64,000 nt of DNA, from assembly GCA_964419225.1 (NCBI GenBank), contig CAYQPF010000005.1, forward strand, positions 1 through 64,000. The letters are read 5' to 3'. Positions 25,843-33,392 of the stretch are shown here, one piece after another; positions within the stretch are counted from its first letter, which is position 1; every line of letters begins with the position of its first letter. A model generated the notes under the pieces. The model was not told the DNA's origin and ran no database searches. It saw nothing but the letters and a program-made list of their open reading frames with translations. Source of the DNA: CAYQPF01 sp964419225. GTDB lineage: Bacteria; Cloacimonadota; Cloacimonadia; Cloacimonadales; CAYQPF01. A program made the position numbers and the translations under genes.

Positions 25843-26205
25843 GTGAAATTCGTGGACAAACTCTCTTGTTATGAAACTAATGAGGTTGAAATGATTACCC
25901 ATAAAAATGCAGAAATACAACAAGCTAAGGATTTGCTTTATACTCTTAGCATGGATAAATATGCCCGGGAAATATATGAAGCACGCCAAAAAGCTCAGAT
26001 GGATATTAGATCGGGGATAGCTAAAGCCAAAAGAGACGGATTACTGGAAGGAGAAATTAAAGGCCATAAACTTGGAAAAGAAGAAGGAATCAATATTGGC
26101 AAAAAGGAATTAGCCTTGGACATAGCTAAGAAGTTAATACTTACTGGGATTTCGAAGCCGGAGACAGCAAGCATTACAGGCTTGACAGAAGAAGAAATAG
26201 AATAG
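25843..26205 (+). pseudogene. Rpn/PD-(D/E)XK transposase-like nuclease, N-terminally truncated
   Basis: A 120-codon fragment corresponding to the C-terminal part of Rpn-family nucleases: KNAEIQQAKDLLYTLSMDKY, the helix EARQKAQMDIRSGIAKAKRD, a Gly/Glu-rich repeat (GLLEGEIKGHKLGKEEGINI) and the end motif ITGLTEEEIE. The N-terminal nuclease domain is absent. The stop codon lies exactly where Rhs-coding sequence begins, so this is a recombination joint between two broken genes. Confidence 0.78.
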
Positions 26206-27030
26206 ATGGCAGTATTAAGAATGGATTTACAGCTGTCGTGGATGAGGAAGATCATTACTATACCTTTGGTCTCAAAAAGGATGGTTTATCTTACTCTTCC
26301 GGCACAGAAAATAAATACACTTACAATGGCAAAGAACTGGTGGATGAGTTTGGGTTGAATTGGTATCACTATGGAGCAACGTATTATGATCCGCAGATTG
26401 GAAGGTGGCATAGCATTGATCCGGTGATGAATTCCTTAGTCCGTATGTGTATTGTGGGAATAATGTAGCAAATTGTATCGATCCTGATGGCACTACTACT
26501 TTAATTGGCTCTGAGAATCAAGTTACTGAGGTGGTACTCAATAATGACTGCAGTATTTGGAAGGATTGTGGAAATTTCTATAGTTACGTAGGAGATACAC
26601 CTAGAGTGAATGAGTTTATTAACCCAGATACTGGGAAAAAATTTGATATGATGAAATTGAATTTGGGAAATAGTTTTGACGGTTTAATAAGAAGACTGTA
26701 TAATGAACAAAAGTCTTTATCTTTAATTGAATTAGCAAAACAATCAAGAGATAATAACAAATATGATATTATGACTAATTTTAAAAATAAATCAAGAATG
26801 CTAAATGGAAAATATGTTACAGGTAAGTCAGCTGGAAATTACCTTTTTGGTTTGAATATGTCTAATAGACTATATTTGGCTTTTGTGGATATAGGAGCAG
26901 GTTTATACCACATTTATGACAATGGAAAGTCGGGAGTTGGGGACATTTGGGAAAATATTATGGAGAAGTGCCTTATGCAGGGGAGATGATAGATAGAGGA
27001 TGGGTTGATGGACACAATGGACGTTGGTAG
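26205..27030 (+). pseudogene. Rhs-core fragment with C-terminal toxin domain (Ntox44-like), two frameshifts
   Basis: Frame 1 codes the end of an Rhs core: YTYNGKELVDEFGLNWYHYG, ATYYDPQIGRWHSIDP. One base is missing at about 26423, after which a second frame resumes the core (DEFLSPYVYCGNNVANCIDP, then DG) and a variable toxin domain of about 165 residues with AGNYLFGLNMS and DIGAGLYHIYDNGKSG, similar to polymorphic toxin type 44. A second one-base loss near 26945 shifts to the final frame (YYGEVPYAGEMIDRGWVDG, stop at 27028-27030). The N-terminal bulk of Rhs is missing. Toxin-class assignment is tentative. Confidence 0.75.
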
Positions 27031-27037
27031 GTAGCAT

Positions 27038-27502
27038 ATGAATAAAGTAATAAGAGTAATTTCCTTGGGATTATTAATTCTTTTAATTTTGACACTTCTT
27101 TATTGGTTTTTTTCCCCAACAAAATGGGCAATTATAGAAATACCTTTCAGAAATAATAAACCACTTTTCTTTATGTTCGTTCGCTATAACGGCGAGATAA
27201 CTTTAAATATAAGATTATCTTCAAATAAAACTTTTTATAGACACAAAAATGAGTATTTTTTTCCATATGCTCAAGGATTGAGTTATATGGTAAATAATGA
27301 TACTTTGATAATCTATACTTTTGGTTCATATACAAAACCTAAGAAATTTGATTCATCGTATAAAATAATAATTAAACAACTCCCAGAATGGGATGCTGAT
27401 AATCCACATATTCAAGATAAATTTCTTCAAGAAGTAAAAAATTCTCATCTTAAAGAAATAAGTATTAAAGACTATTATAGAATAGTGAGCAAAACAAAAT
27501 AG
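27038..27502 (+). CDS. Probable immunity protein for the Rhs toxin, membrane-anchored
   Basis: A 154-residue protein starting 7 bases after the restored toxin stop codon, where polymorphic-toxin immunity genes lie. It has one N-terminal TM helix (VISLGLLILLILTLLYWFF) and a soluble domain with strands (FFMFVRYNGEITLNIRL) and a C-terminal helix. I do not recognise the family; the immunity role is inferred from position. It remains open and intact although the toxin gene is broken. Confidence 0.55.
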   Translation: MNKVIRVISLGLLILLILTLLYWFFSPTKWAIIEIPFRNNKPLFFMFVRYNGEITLNIRLSSNKTFYRHKNEYFFPYAQGLSYMVNNDTLIIYTFGSYTKPKKFDSSYKIIIKQLPEWDADNPHIQDKFLQEVKNSHLKEISIKDYYRIVSKTK

Positions 27503-28004
27503 CTAAAGTTTGAGTAAAATGATACTTTTTAAAGACAATAGTTGTGAAGCAAACCATGGTTTATCTTACTCTTCCGGAACTCAGAATAAATACCCTCTTT
27601 GGGAAGGATTCAGTGATAAAAAATGAGGATTTAGTGGCTTCCCCGTCCGGAGGACGAAAGATATTAGACTGCAGTTTCAACTGCAGGTATATGAATCACA
27701 CCGTATCTCGTCCGGAGGACGACAGATTATTGATATAAGTACCTTTGATAAGATTAAAACAATGAAATTCTCCATTAAACATAATGCCCTTTATACAAAG
27801 AATTAGTTCATCAACAACCACTTTGTTAATATCCATTTTGTGAACAAATTGAGCATAATCCTTCTAATTATTCTGTAACTCCCAAAATATTTCTTGACCA
27901 AATTTATTAATAAGTAATTTCTCATTTTGTCTGGAACATTATTTTGAAACTTTGGAAAAATTGTTCATAATCATGTTTTGAGCACTTATTTTGGAGGAAC
28001 CATT
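27503..28004. other. Intergenic region: duplicated block and an antisense gene scrap
   Basis: 27549-27735 is the second copy of the Rhs-scrap/triad block. About 27740-27925 shows, on the minus strand, a broken frame (KLLINKFGQEIFWELQNN, stop, then MDINKVVVDELILCIKGIMF) that looks like a gene remnant, with no identity that I can assign. The remaining bases lead into the M16 protease gene. Confidence 0.45.
27549..27735 (+). repeat. Duplicated 180-bp block with Rhs scrap and triad locus 4
   Basis: The reading NHGLSYSSGTQNKYPLWEGF is open here for 24 codons before a stop. Hairpins: CGTCC-GGA-GGACG (27644-27656), CTGCAGTTTCAACTGCAG (27669-27686) and TCGTCC-GGA-GGACGA (27708-27722). Same orientation and order as 23541-23720, so the interval between them is flanked by direct repeats. 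Confidence 0.75.
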
Positions 28005-30806
28005 ATGAAAAATTTTGTGATTGTATTGCTAATAGTCTTATTTTGCCACACTGTTTTAAGTGCCACAGACTTGAACCAACCGCTGCCTGTAGATCCCAGG
28101 GTAAAAGTCGGAAAATTGTCGAATGGTTTAACTTATTATTTAGTGAAAAACAATACTCCGGAGCATTTTGCCGAGTTAAGACTGGTGGTCAATGCAGGTT
28201 CTGTTTTGGAAGATGAGGATCAGAAAGGTCTGGCTCATTTTTGTGAACATATGGCGTTCAATGGTACAAAGAATTTTAAAAAGACAGCTTTAAATGATTA
28301 CCTAAGTTCGATCGGAATGGGGTTTGCAGCAGGTTTAAATGCCTATACCAGTTACGATGAAACAGTATATATTCTCAAAACTCCCACTCAAAACCCGGAG
28401 CATTTGAAGAAAGCAGTCTTCATTCTGGGGGAATGGGCACATAATCTGTCTCTGGAAAACAGTGAGATCAAACTGGAAAGAGGGGTTATTGTCGAGGAAT
28501 GGCGGGGTCGTCTGGGTGCCTGGGATAAAATGGGTAAGAAAAATAATAAAATTATCTATTCCGATTCCAAGTATGCCACTCACGCTCCTATTGGAGAATA
28601 TGAAGTCCTCAGTAAATTCAAGAATCAAAGGTTGAAACAGTTTTATCAGGATTGGTACAGACCTGATCTACAGGCAGTAGTTGTAGTGGGGGACATAGAT
28701 ATTCAGGAAACAGAGGCCTTGATCAAGAGCAATTTCGAGTCAATTCCGGAAGTAAAAAATCCCCGACTGCGTGAGAATTTCCGTGTCCCGGATAATGCTG
28801 AGCCTTTAGTGACGATTGCCTCTGATAAAGAAGCAACAAATTCTCGCGTTTCCCTCTACTTTAAGAAAGAACTGAAATCTGTTAAGACACAACAAGACTA
28901 TCTTGAAAAAATAAAGCAGGAATTATTTAACTCTATGCTTACTATGCGTCTTGAGGAATTTCAGCAAAAAGAAAATCCCCCTTTCAGATGGTTTTACATA
29001 TCCAGATACCCTTTAACCCGAGTCAACGATTGCTTTCAAATGCATGCTTGGGTCAATGATAACGGGATTCCGGCCGCTTTAGAAGCTTTCACCCGGGAGC
29101 TGCAAAGAGTATGCAAGTTCGGATTTACCCAGGGTGAACTGGACCGGGTTAAACTGGATGCTTTGAAAAGTGCTGAAAGATCTGCCCTGGATATTGATAA
29201 GCAGAACTCAGGTGACTTAGTCTGGGATTATATCAGTATCTTTACGAGAAATATGCCGATGCTTAACCCTGTACAGGAATTTGAATTGAAAAAGTCCTTG
29301 CTTGACAGGATAACTCTTCAGGATGTTAATGCCGTTTCCAAACTGTATGAAACTGATAACAATGTGATCATAGCAGCAGAAAGTCCCGAAAAACCGAGTG
29401 TGAAGATACCCACAGAAGAAGAATTATTGGCTGTATATCATAAAGCAAGACAATTGCCTCTGCTTTCATATGCAGACTTATACAAGAATAAGCCGTTTCT
29501 AACCAAAATGCCGGAAAAAGGCTCAATTGTCAGCAGAAAATCTAATAAAGAATTAGGCTTAACTGAACTCGTTTTATCCAATGGAGCCAAAGTTATATAC
29601 ATAAAAACAGACTTCAAGAATCAGCAAATCTTATTTAAAGCTATCAGTCCGGGAGGAATATCCCAACTTAAAGATGATGAGGTTCTGGCAGCAGGGATGA
29701 CTAACGAACTGATAGGACAATCAGGTTTGGGAGACTTTTCCAGCATAGATCTGACAAAATTTTTGACTGGACATTTGTACTGGAGTTATACAGAAATTTC
29801 GGATAAGAATGAGATAATTTCCGGGGAGACAACCAGGGAAGATCTGGAATTGGGAATGCAAATGCTCTATGCTCAGTTTGTTTGCCCAAAGAAAGATTCC
29901 ACCAGTTTCAACATAGTATTCAACAGAACAAAAGATATGGTGGGAAATAATGCTAATGACCCGGAAACTGTTTATGAAGACAGTGTCATGGCTATTCTGT
30001 TTAATCATCATCCCCGAAAGAAAAGTCTGGATCTGAACAATATTAATCAGGTGACTCTTGATAAATGCTGGAATATTTACAGAGACAGGATCTCCAACGG
30101 CAGGGATTTTACCTTTGTTTTTGTCGGAGCTTTAACAGACAGTCTTATAGAAAGAATAGCAGAGAATTATCTGGCAGCGATACCTTCCAAACCTGAAACT
30201 GAGCAGGTTCTTGATCATCAAATAGAATATTTACAAGGACATTATGAACAAAAGATCTATGCCGGGCAGGAAGAAAAATGCCAGCTCAAATTAGTGATCA
30301 ATTCCAAATTCCCTTATTCTTACGAAAACAGAACAAAGTTGAAAGCTATGACTTTGATCTTCAATGAGTTATTACGTGAGAATGTCAGAGAGAAATTAAG
30401 CGGAGTATATTGGGTTTATGCAAATCCGGTTATTGACAAGTACCCGACAGGACGTTTGGCTATGTATATCGCTTTAGCATGCTCACCAAACAGAGTGGAC
30501 GAACTGACTGCAGAAATTTATAAAGTTATGGATAGCATGAAAAAGAAACCAGCAGCAGAAAAATATATGAAAGTATATCTGGAAACATATCTGAAAGCTC
30601 ATGAAGAAGGGTTGACTAACAATGATTACTGGATGTCGGAACTGGAAAAATTCATTAATTTCGGCATCGATCTGAAGGAACTCAATAATTATCAGAATAT
30701 TCTGAAGAGTGTAAAACCCACTGACATTCAGGATTTTGCTCAGAAATATCTTAATTACAAACAAAATTGCATAAAAGTTGTCTTACTGCCGAAGAACAGT
30801 CTTTAG
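28005..30806 (+). CDS. M16 family zinc metalloprotease (pitrilysin/PqqL-like)
   Basis: A 933-residue exported protease. Signal peptide MKNFVIVLLIVLFCHTVLS; N-terminal M16 domain with the inverted zinc motif HFCEHMAFNGT (HxxEH) and the downstream Glu ligand near ENSEIKLERGVIVEEW; second inactive M16 domains follow (LGLTELVLSNGAKVIY; YEDSVMAILF; EKCQLKLVINSKFPY). Length matches PqqL-type periplasmic proteases. GGAGG just upstream supports ATG 28005 over the longer frame. It degrades peptides in the periplasm; substrates unknown. Monocistronic, beside the accessory island. Confidence 0.93.
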   Translation: MKNFVIVLLIVLFCHTVLSATDLNQPLPVDPRVKVGKLSNGLTYYLVKNNTPEHFAELRLVVNAGSVLEDEDQKGLAHFCEHMAFNGTKNFKKTALNDYLSSIGMGFAAGLNAYTSYDETVYILKTPTQNPEHLKKAVFILGEWAHNLSLENSEIKLERGVIVEEWRGRLGAWDKMGKKNNKIIYSDSKYATHAPIGEYEVLSKFKNQRLKQFYQDWYRPDLQAVVVVGDIDIQETEALIKSNFESIPEVKNPRLRENFRVPDNAEPLVTIASDKEATNSRVSLYFKKELKSVKTQQDYLEKIKQELFNSMLTMRLEEFQQKENPPFRWFYISRYPLTRVNDCFQMHAWVNDNGIPAALEAFTRELQRVCKFGFTQGELDRVKLDALKSAERSALDIDKQNSGDLVWDYISIFTRNMPMLNPVQEFELKKSLLDRITLQDVNAVSKLYETDNNVIIAAESPEKPSVKIPTEEELLAVYHKARQLPLLSYADLYKNKPFLTKMPEKGSIVSRKSNKELGLTELVLSNGAKVIYIKTDFKNQQILFKAISPGGISQLKDDEVLAAGMTNELIGQSGLGDFSSIDLTKFLTGHLYWSYTEISDKNEIISGETTREDLELGMQMLYAQFVCPKKDSTSFNIVFNRTKDMVGNNANDPETVYEDSVMAILFNHHPRKKSLDLNNINQVTLDKCWNIYRDRISNGRDFTFVFVGALTDSLIERIAENYLAAIPSKPETEQVLDHQIEYLQGHYEQKIYAGQEEKCQLKLVINSKFPYSYENRTKLKAMTLIFNELLRENVREKLSGVYWVYANPVIDKYPTGRLAMYIALACSPNRVDELTAEIYKVMDSMKKKPAAEKYMKVYLETYLKAHEEGLTNNDYWMSELEKFINFGIDLKELNNYQNILKSVKPTDIQDFAQKYLNYKQNCIKVVLLPKNSL

Positions 30807-31084
30807 GTATTAGAACTAATATTTTTCATTTTTGGTCAAAATATTGAAGGTTATAATGGACTTTATGGACTAAATGGACTATATTGACAGCATGGACAGG
30901 AGGTGGGAAAATAGAAAGAAGGGATCGGAATGTTTCTCACGGAGTTCACTGAGAACACAGAGTAAGGATTTTGCAATTTAACTTTTTTGGATATGGTTTG
31001 TCCAGGTTAGGGGAAAATTGTTCAATTCATCCCCATTCTCTATTTTTATTGACAGAAAGACAACTTCTTTCAAACTTACATATT
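30807..31084. other. Intergenic region with 9-bp tandem repeat and possible promoter
   Basis: 30856-30900 is a five-unit tandem repeat of ATGGACNNN. TTGACA at 31049-31054 is a candidate -35 for the lptE operon, followed by GAAAGA...TCTTTC (31055-31071), an inverted repeat like that behind the TTGACA upstream of dnaA. No gene. Confidence 0.5.
30856..30900 (+). repeat. ATGGACNNN 9-bp tandem repeat, five units
   Basis: Units: ATGGACTTT, ATGGACTAA, ATGGACTAT, ATTGACAGC, ATGGACAGG. Same 9-base period as at 56591, 63391 and 63730. Confidence 0.75.
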
Positions 31085-31588
31085 ATGAGAAAAATGTTTA
31101 TTTTTGCTGTGATGGCATTAATTTTGGTCATTTCTGGTTGCAGCTATTCTGTTTATACCAACCAATACCCTTATTTAAAAACTCTGCATATCACTCCGTT
31201 TGAGAATAAGTCAACAGAATATAGTCTGAGTCAGGACATCATGACAAGTTTAGTAGAGAAATATAATCAGGACAACAGATTAAAACTTGTTTCTATTTCA
31301 CCGGATTGCCAAATTGAAGGAACAATTCTGGAATATCAAAAAAATATATACAGTTATGATAATGCGAAAAATATCAAAGAATATCAAATCAAAATGCTGC
31401 TCAAAGTGAAATTCCTTGATTTAAAATACAATAAAGTAATTTGGGAGAATTCCACCCTTTTACTCAGTGAAATATATAATGTCGAGTCTGGAACTTCCGC
31501 ACCTTTTAAAACAGAGAAAGAAGCCCAGAATTCAATTTACAAAGAACTTTTTAACCAAATTATGAAATACACGTTGGAAGAATGGTAA
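31085..31588 (+). CDS. lptE: LPS-assembly lipoprotein LptE family
   Basis: A 167-residue lipoprotein: MRKMFIFAVMALILVISGCS with a lipobox (ISGC), then the LptE-family core YPYLKTLHITPFENKSTEY, IEGTILEYQKNIYSYD and a C-terminal alpha/beta end. LptE plugs the LptD barrel and guides LPS to the cell surface. Start at 31085 puts the signal peptide first; the open frame extends back to 30971 without support. It overlaps the pseudouridine-synthase gene by 7 bases and begins a tightly packed operon through lolA and beyond. Confidence 0.8.
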   Translation: MRKMFIFAVMALILVISGCSYSVYTNQYPYLKTLHITPFENKSTEYSLSQDIMTSLVEKYNQDNRLKLVSISPDCQIEGTILEYQKNIYSYDNAKNIKEYQIKMLLKVKFLDLKYNKVIWENSTLLLSEIYNVESGTSAPFKTEKEAQNSIYKELFNQIMKYTLEEW

Positions 31589-32313
31589 GAATAAATAAAT
31601 TTTTAGCACAATGCAATCTGGGTTCCCGCCGTCAGGTAGAGGAACTGATCACCTCCGGAAAGATCAAGGTCAACGGAGTCATCTGTACCGAACTGGGTAC
31701 CCAAATTAATCCTGCCGAAGACAAAGTCGTCATGGGCAGAAAAGAATTAAAAATAGACACTGAACTGATCTATGTTATGCTCAATAAACCTAAGAACTAT
31801 CTTGTGACAACCAAAGATGAATTCGACAGACGCACCGTCTATAAACTCCTGCCGGAATTTGCTATCAAATTAAACCCAATCGGCAGATTGGATAAGGACT
31901 CAGAAGGTCTGCTCATCCTGACAAATGACGGAAATTTCGCCCAGTTACTCATTCATCCCAGAAACAAATTACCCAAAACTTATAAAGTTGTGATCAAAGG
32001 CAAGCTTGCCCATGATGATCTGCTTAAGCTTAGGGCCGGGGTAGAGATAGAAGGGCAGAAAACACTGCCGGCTAAGATCTATATCAAGAAAGAAACTGAA
32101 GAAGAATCCACAATCAAAATTACTATTTATGAAGGTAGAAACAGACAGATCAGAAAAATGTTTGAGAAATTTCACCATGATGTCGTTTCTTTGAAAAGAA
32201 TTGAAATTGGCAGTATCGAACTCGGTAAACTACCCACAGGAATGTGGAGATTCTTAACACCCCAGGAAATACTTAGTGTCGTCGGAAACTATAGACAAAG
32301 GACAGAAAAATGA
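31582..32313 (+). CDS. RsuA/RluB-family pseudouridine synthase
   Basis: A 243-residue enzyme with an N-terminal S4 RNA-binding domain (RINKFLAQCNLGSRRQVEEL, ITSGKIKVNG) and a catalytic domain containing NPIGRLDKDSEGLLILTNDG, where the Asp in RLDKDSEGL is the catalytic residue, plus KTYKVVIKG and EGRNRQIRKMF. It modifies uridines in rRNA (the RsuA/RluB/RluE/RluF branch). Overlaps lptE by 7 and ychF by 4 bases (ATGA), so it is translationally coupled. Exact rRNA site not deducible. Confidence 0.93.
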   Translation: MVRINKFLAQCNLGSRRQVEELITSGKIKVNGVICTELGTQINPAEDKVVMGRKELKIDTELIYVMLNKPKNYLVTTKDEFDRRTVYKLLPEFAIKLNPIGRLDKDSEGLLILTNDGNFAQLLIHPRNKLPKTYKVVIKGKLAHDDLLKLRAGVEIEGQKTLPAKIYIKKETEEESTIKITIYEGRNRQIRKMFEKFHHDVVSLKRIEIGSIELGKLPTGMWRFLTPQEILSVVGNYRQRTEK

Positions 32314-33389
32314 AAATCGGCTTAATCGGCTTACCAAAATCAGGAAAAACAACAATCTTTAATGCTCTCACAGGACTTGATATCGAAACAAATGCCTACT
32401 CCTCCGGAAAGGCAGAAACAAATCTGGCTGAAGTTAAAGTACTCGACCCCAGAATTACCAAACTTTCAGAAATGTATAATCCCAAGAAAACCATCTATGC
32501 GAATATCGAATATCTTGATTTTTCAGGTATGAGTGAGGGAGATGCCCAGAATGGATTGTTCGACAGTCAGAATATGGGGTTACTCAAAAACACGGATGCT
32601 TTGGCCTTAGTGGTCAGAAATTTTCAGGATTCAGTTCTAAATGATACATTCGGAATACCCGGTATCCTCAGAGATCTCAATACAGTGGAAAATGAATTTT
32701 TAATTTCAGACTTAATCATTGCCGAGAAGAGACTGGAAAAAATAGAACTGGGTTATAAACGAGGAATCAAGACTCCAGCTATCCAATTGGAAGAAAAAGT
32801 CATCCGCACTATTATAGATCATCTGAATAATTCTCTGCCTCTAAGAACACTTCAACTTAGTGAAGACGAAGACAAATCTGTCAGAGGTTTTCAATTCATC
32901 AGTCAGAAACCGCTCTTAATAATCGTTAATTCTGATGAGAGTACTTTCCGGAAAAGTGCTGATATCTTAACCAAATTACAGGAAAACTATTTATGTGTTG
33001 AATTTGCAGGCAAGTTCGAAATGGAATTAAGTAAACTCGATGAGGAAGAGGCTTCTCTCTTCATGGAAGATATGAACATCACAGAATCAGCAAAAAACTT
33101 ACTGACCAAACTTTCTTACCAGTTACTGGGTTATATCAGCTTTTTTACTGTAGGTACTGATGAAGTAAGAGCGTGGACAATCAGTAACGGGGAAAATGCT
33201 TTAGAAGCTGCGGGCAAAATTCACTCTGATCTGGCTCGCGGATTCATCAGAGCTGAAACTTTCTCCTATGATGATCTTATGAAATTTGGAACAGAAAAAT
33301 CTACAAGAGAACACGGGCACTTTCGTTTGGAAGGAAAAACATATCTCGTCAAAGACGGCGATATTATCAACATCAGATTCAGTGTGTAG
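32310..33389 (+). CDS. ychF: YchF-type P-loop ATPase/GTPase
   Basis: A 359-residue protein of the Obg/YchF group. The P-loop is GLPKSGKTT (usual form GLPNVGKST), followed by a switch region (EYLDFSGMSEGD), a long coiled coil insertion and a C-terminal TGS domain (FFTVGTDEVRAWTI, GFIRAETFSYDDL, EHGHFRLEGKTYLVKDGDII). YchF binds ribosomes and favours ATP over GTP. The classical NKxD is not obvious, in keeping with the family. ATGA overlap with the upstream gene; ftsK follows 3 bases after the stop. Confidence 0.93.
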   Translation: MKIGLIGLPKSGKTTIFNALTGLDIETNAYSSGKAETNLAEVKVLDPRITKLSEMYNPKKTIYANIEYLDFSGMSEGDAQNGLFDSQNMGLLKNTDALALVVRNFQDSVLNDTFGIPGILRDLNTVENEFLISDLIIAEKRLEKIELGYKRGIKTPAIQLEEKVIRTIIDHLNNSLPLRTLQLSEDEDKSVRGFQFISQKPLLIIVNSDESTFRKSADILTKLQENYLCVEFAGKFEMELSKLDEEEASLFMEDMNITESAKNLLTKLSYQLLGYISFFTVGTDEVRAWTISNGENALEAAGKIHSDLARGFIRAETFSYDDLMKFGTEKSTREHGHFRLEGKTYLVKDGDIINIRFSV

Positions 33390-33392
33390 ATT

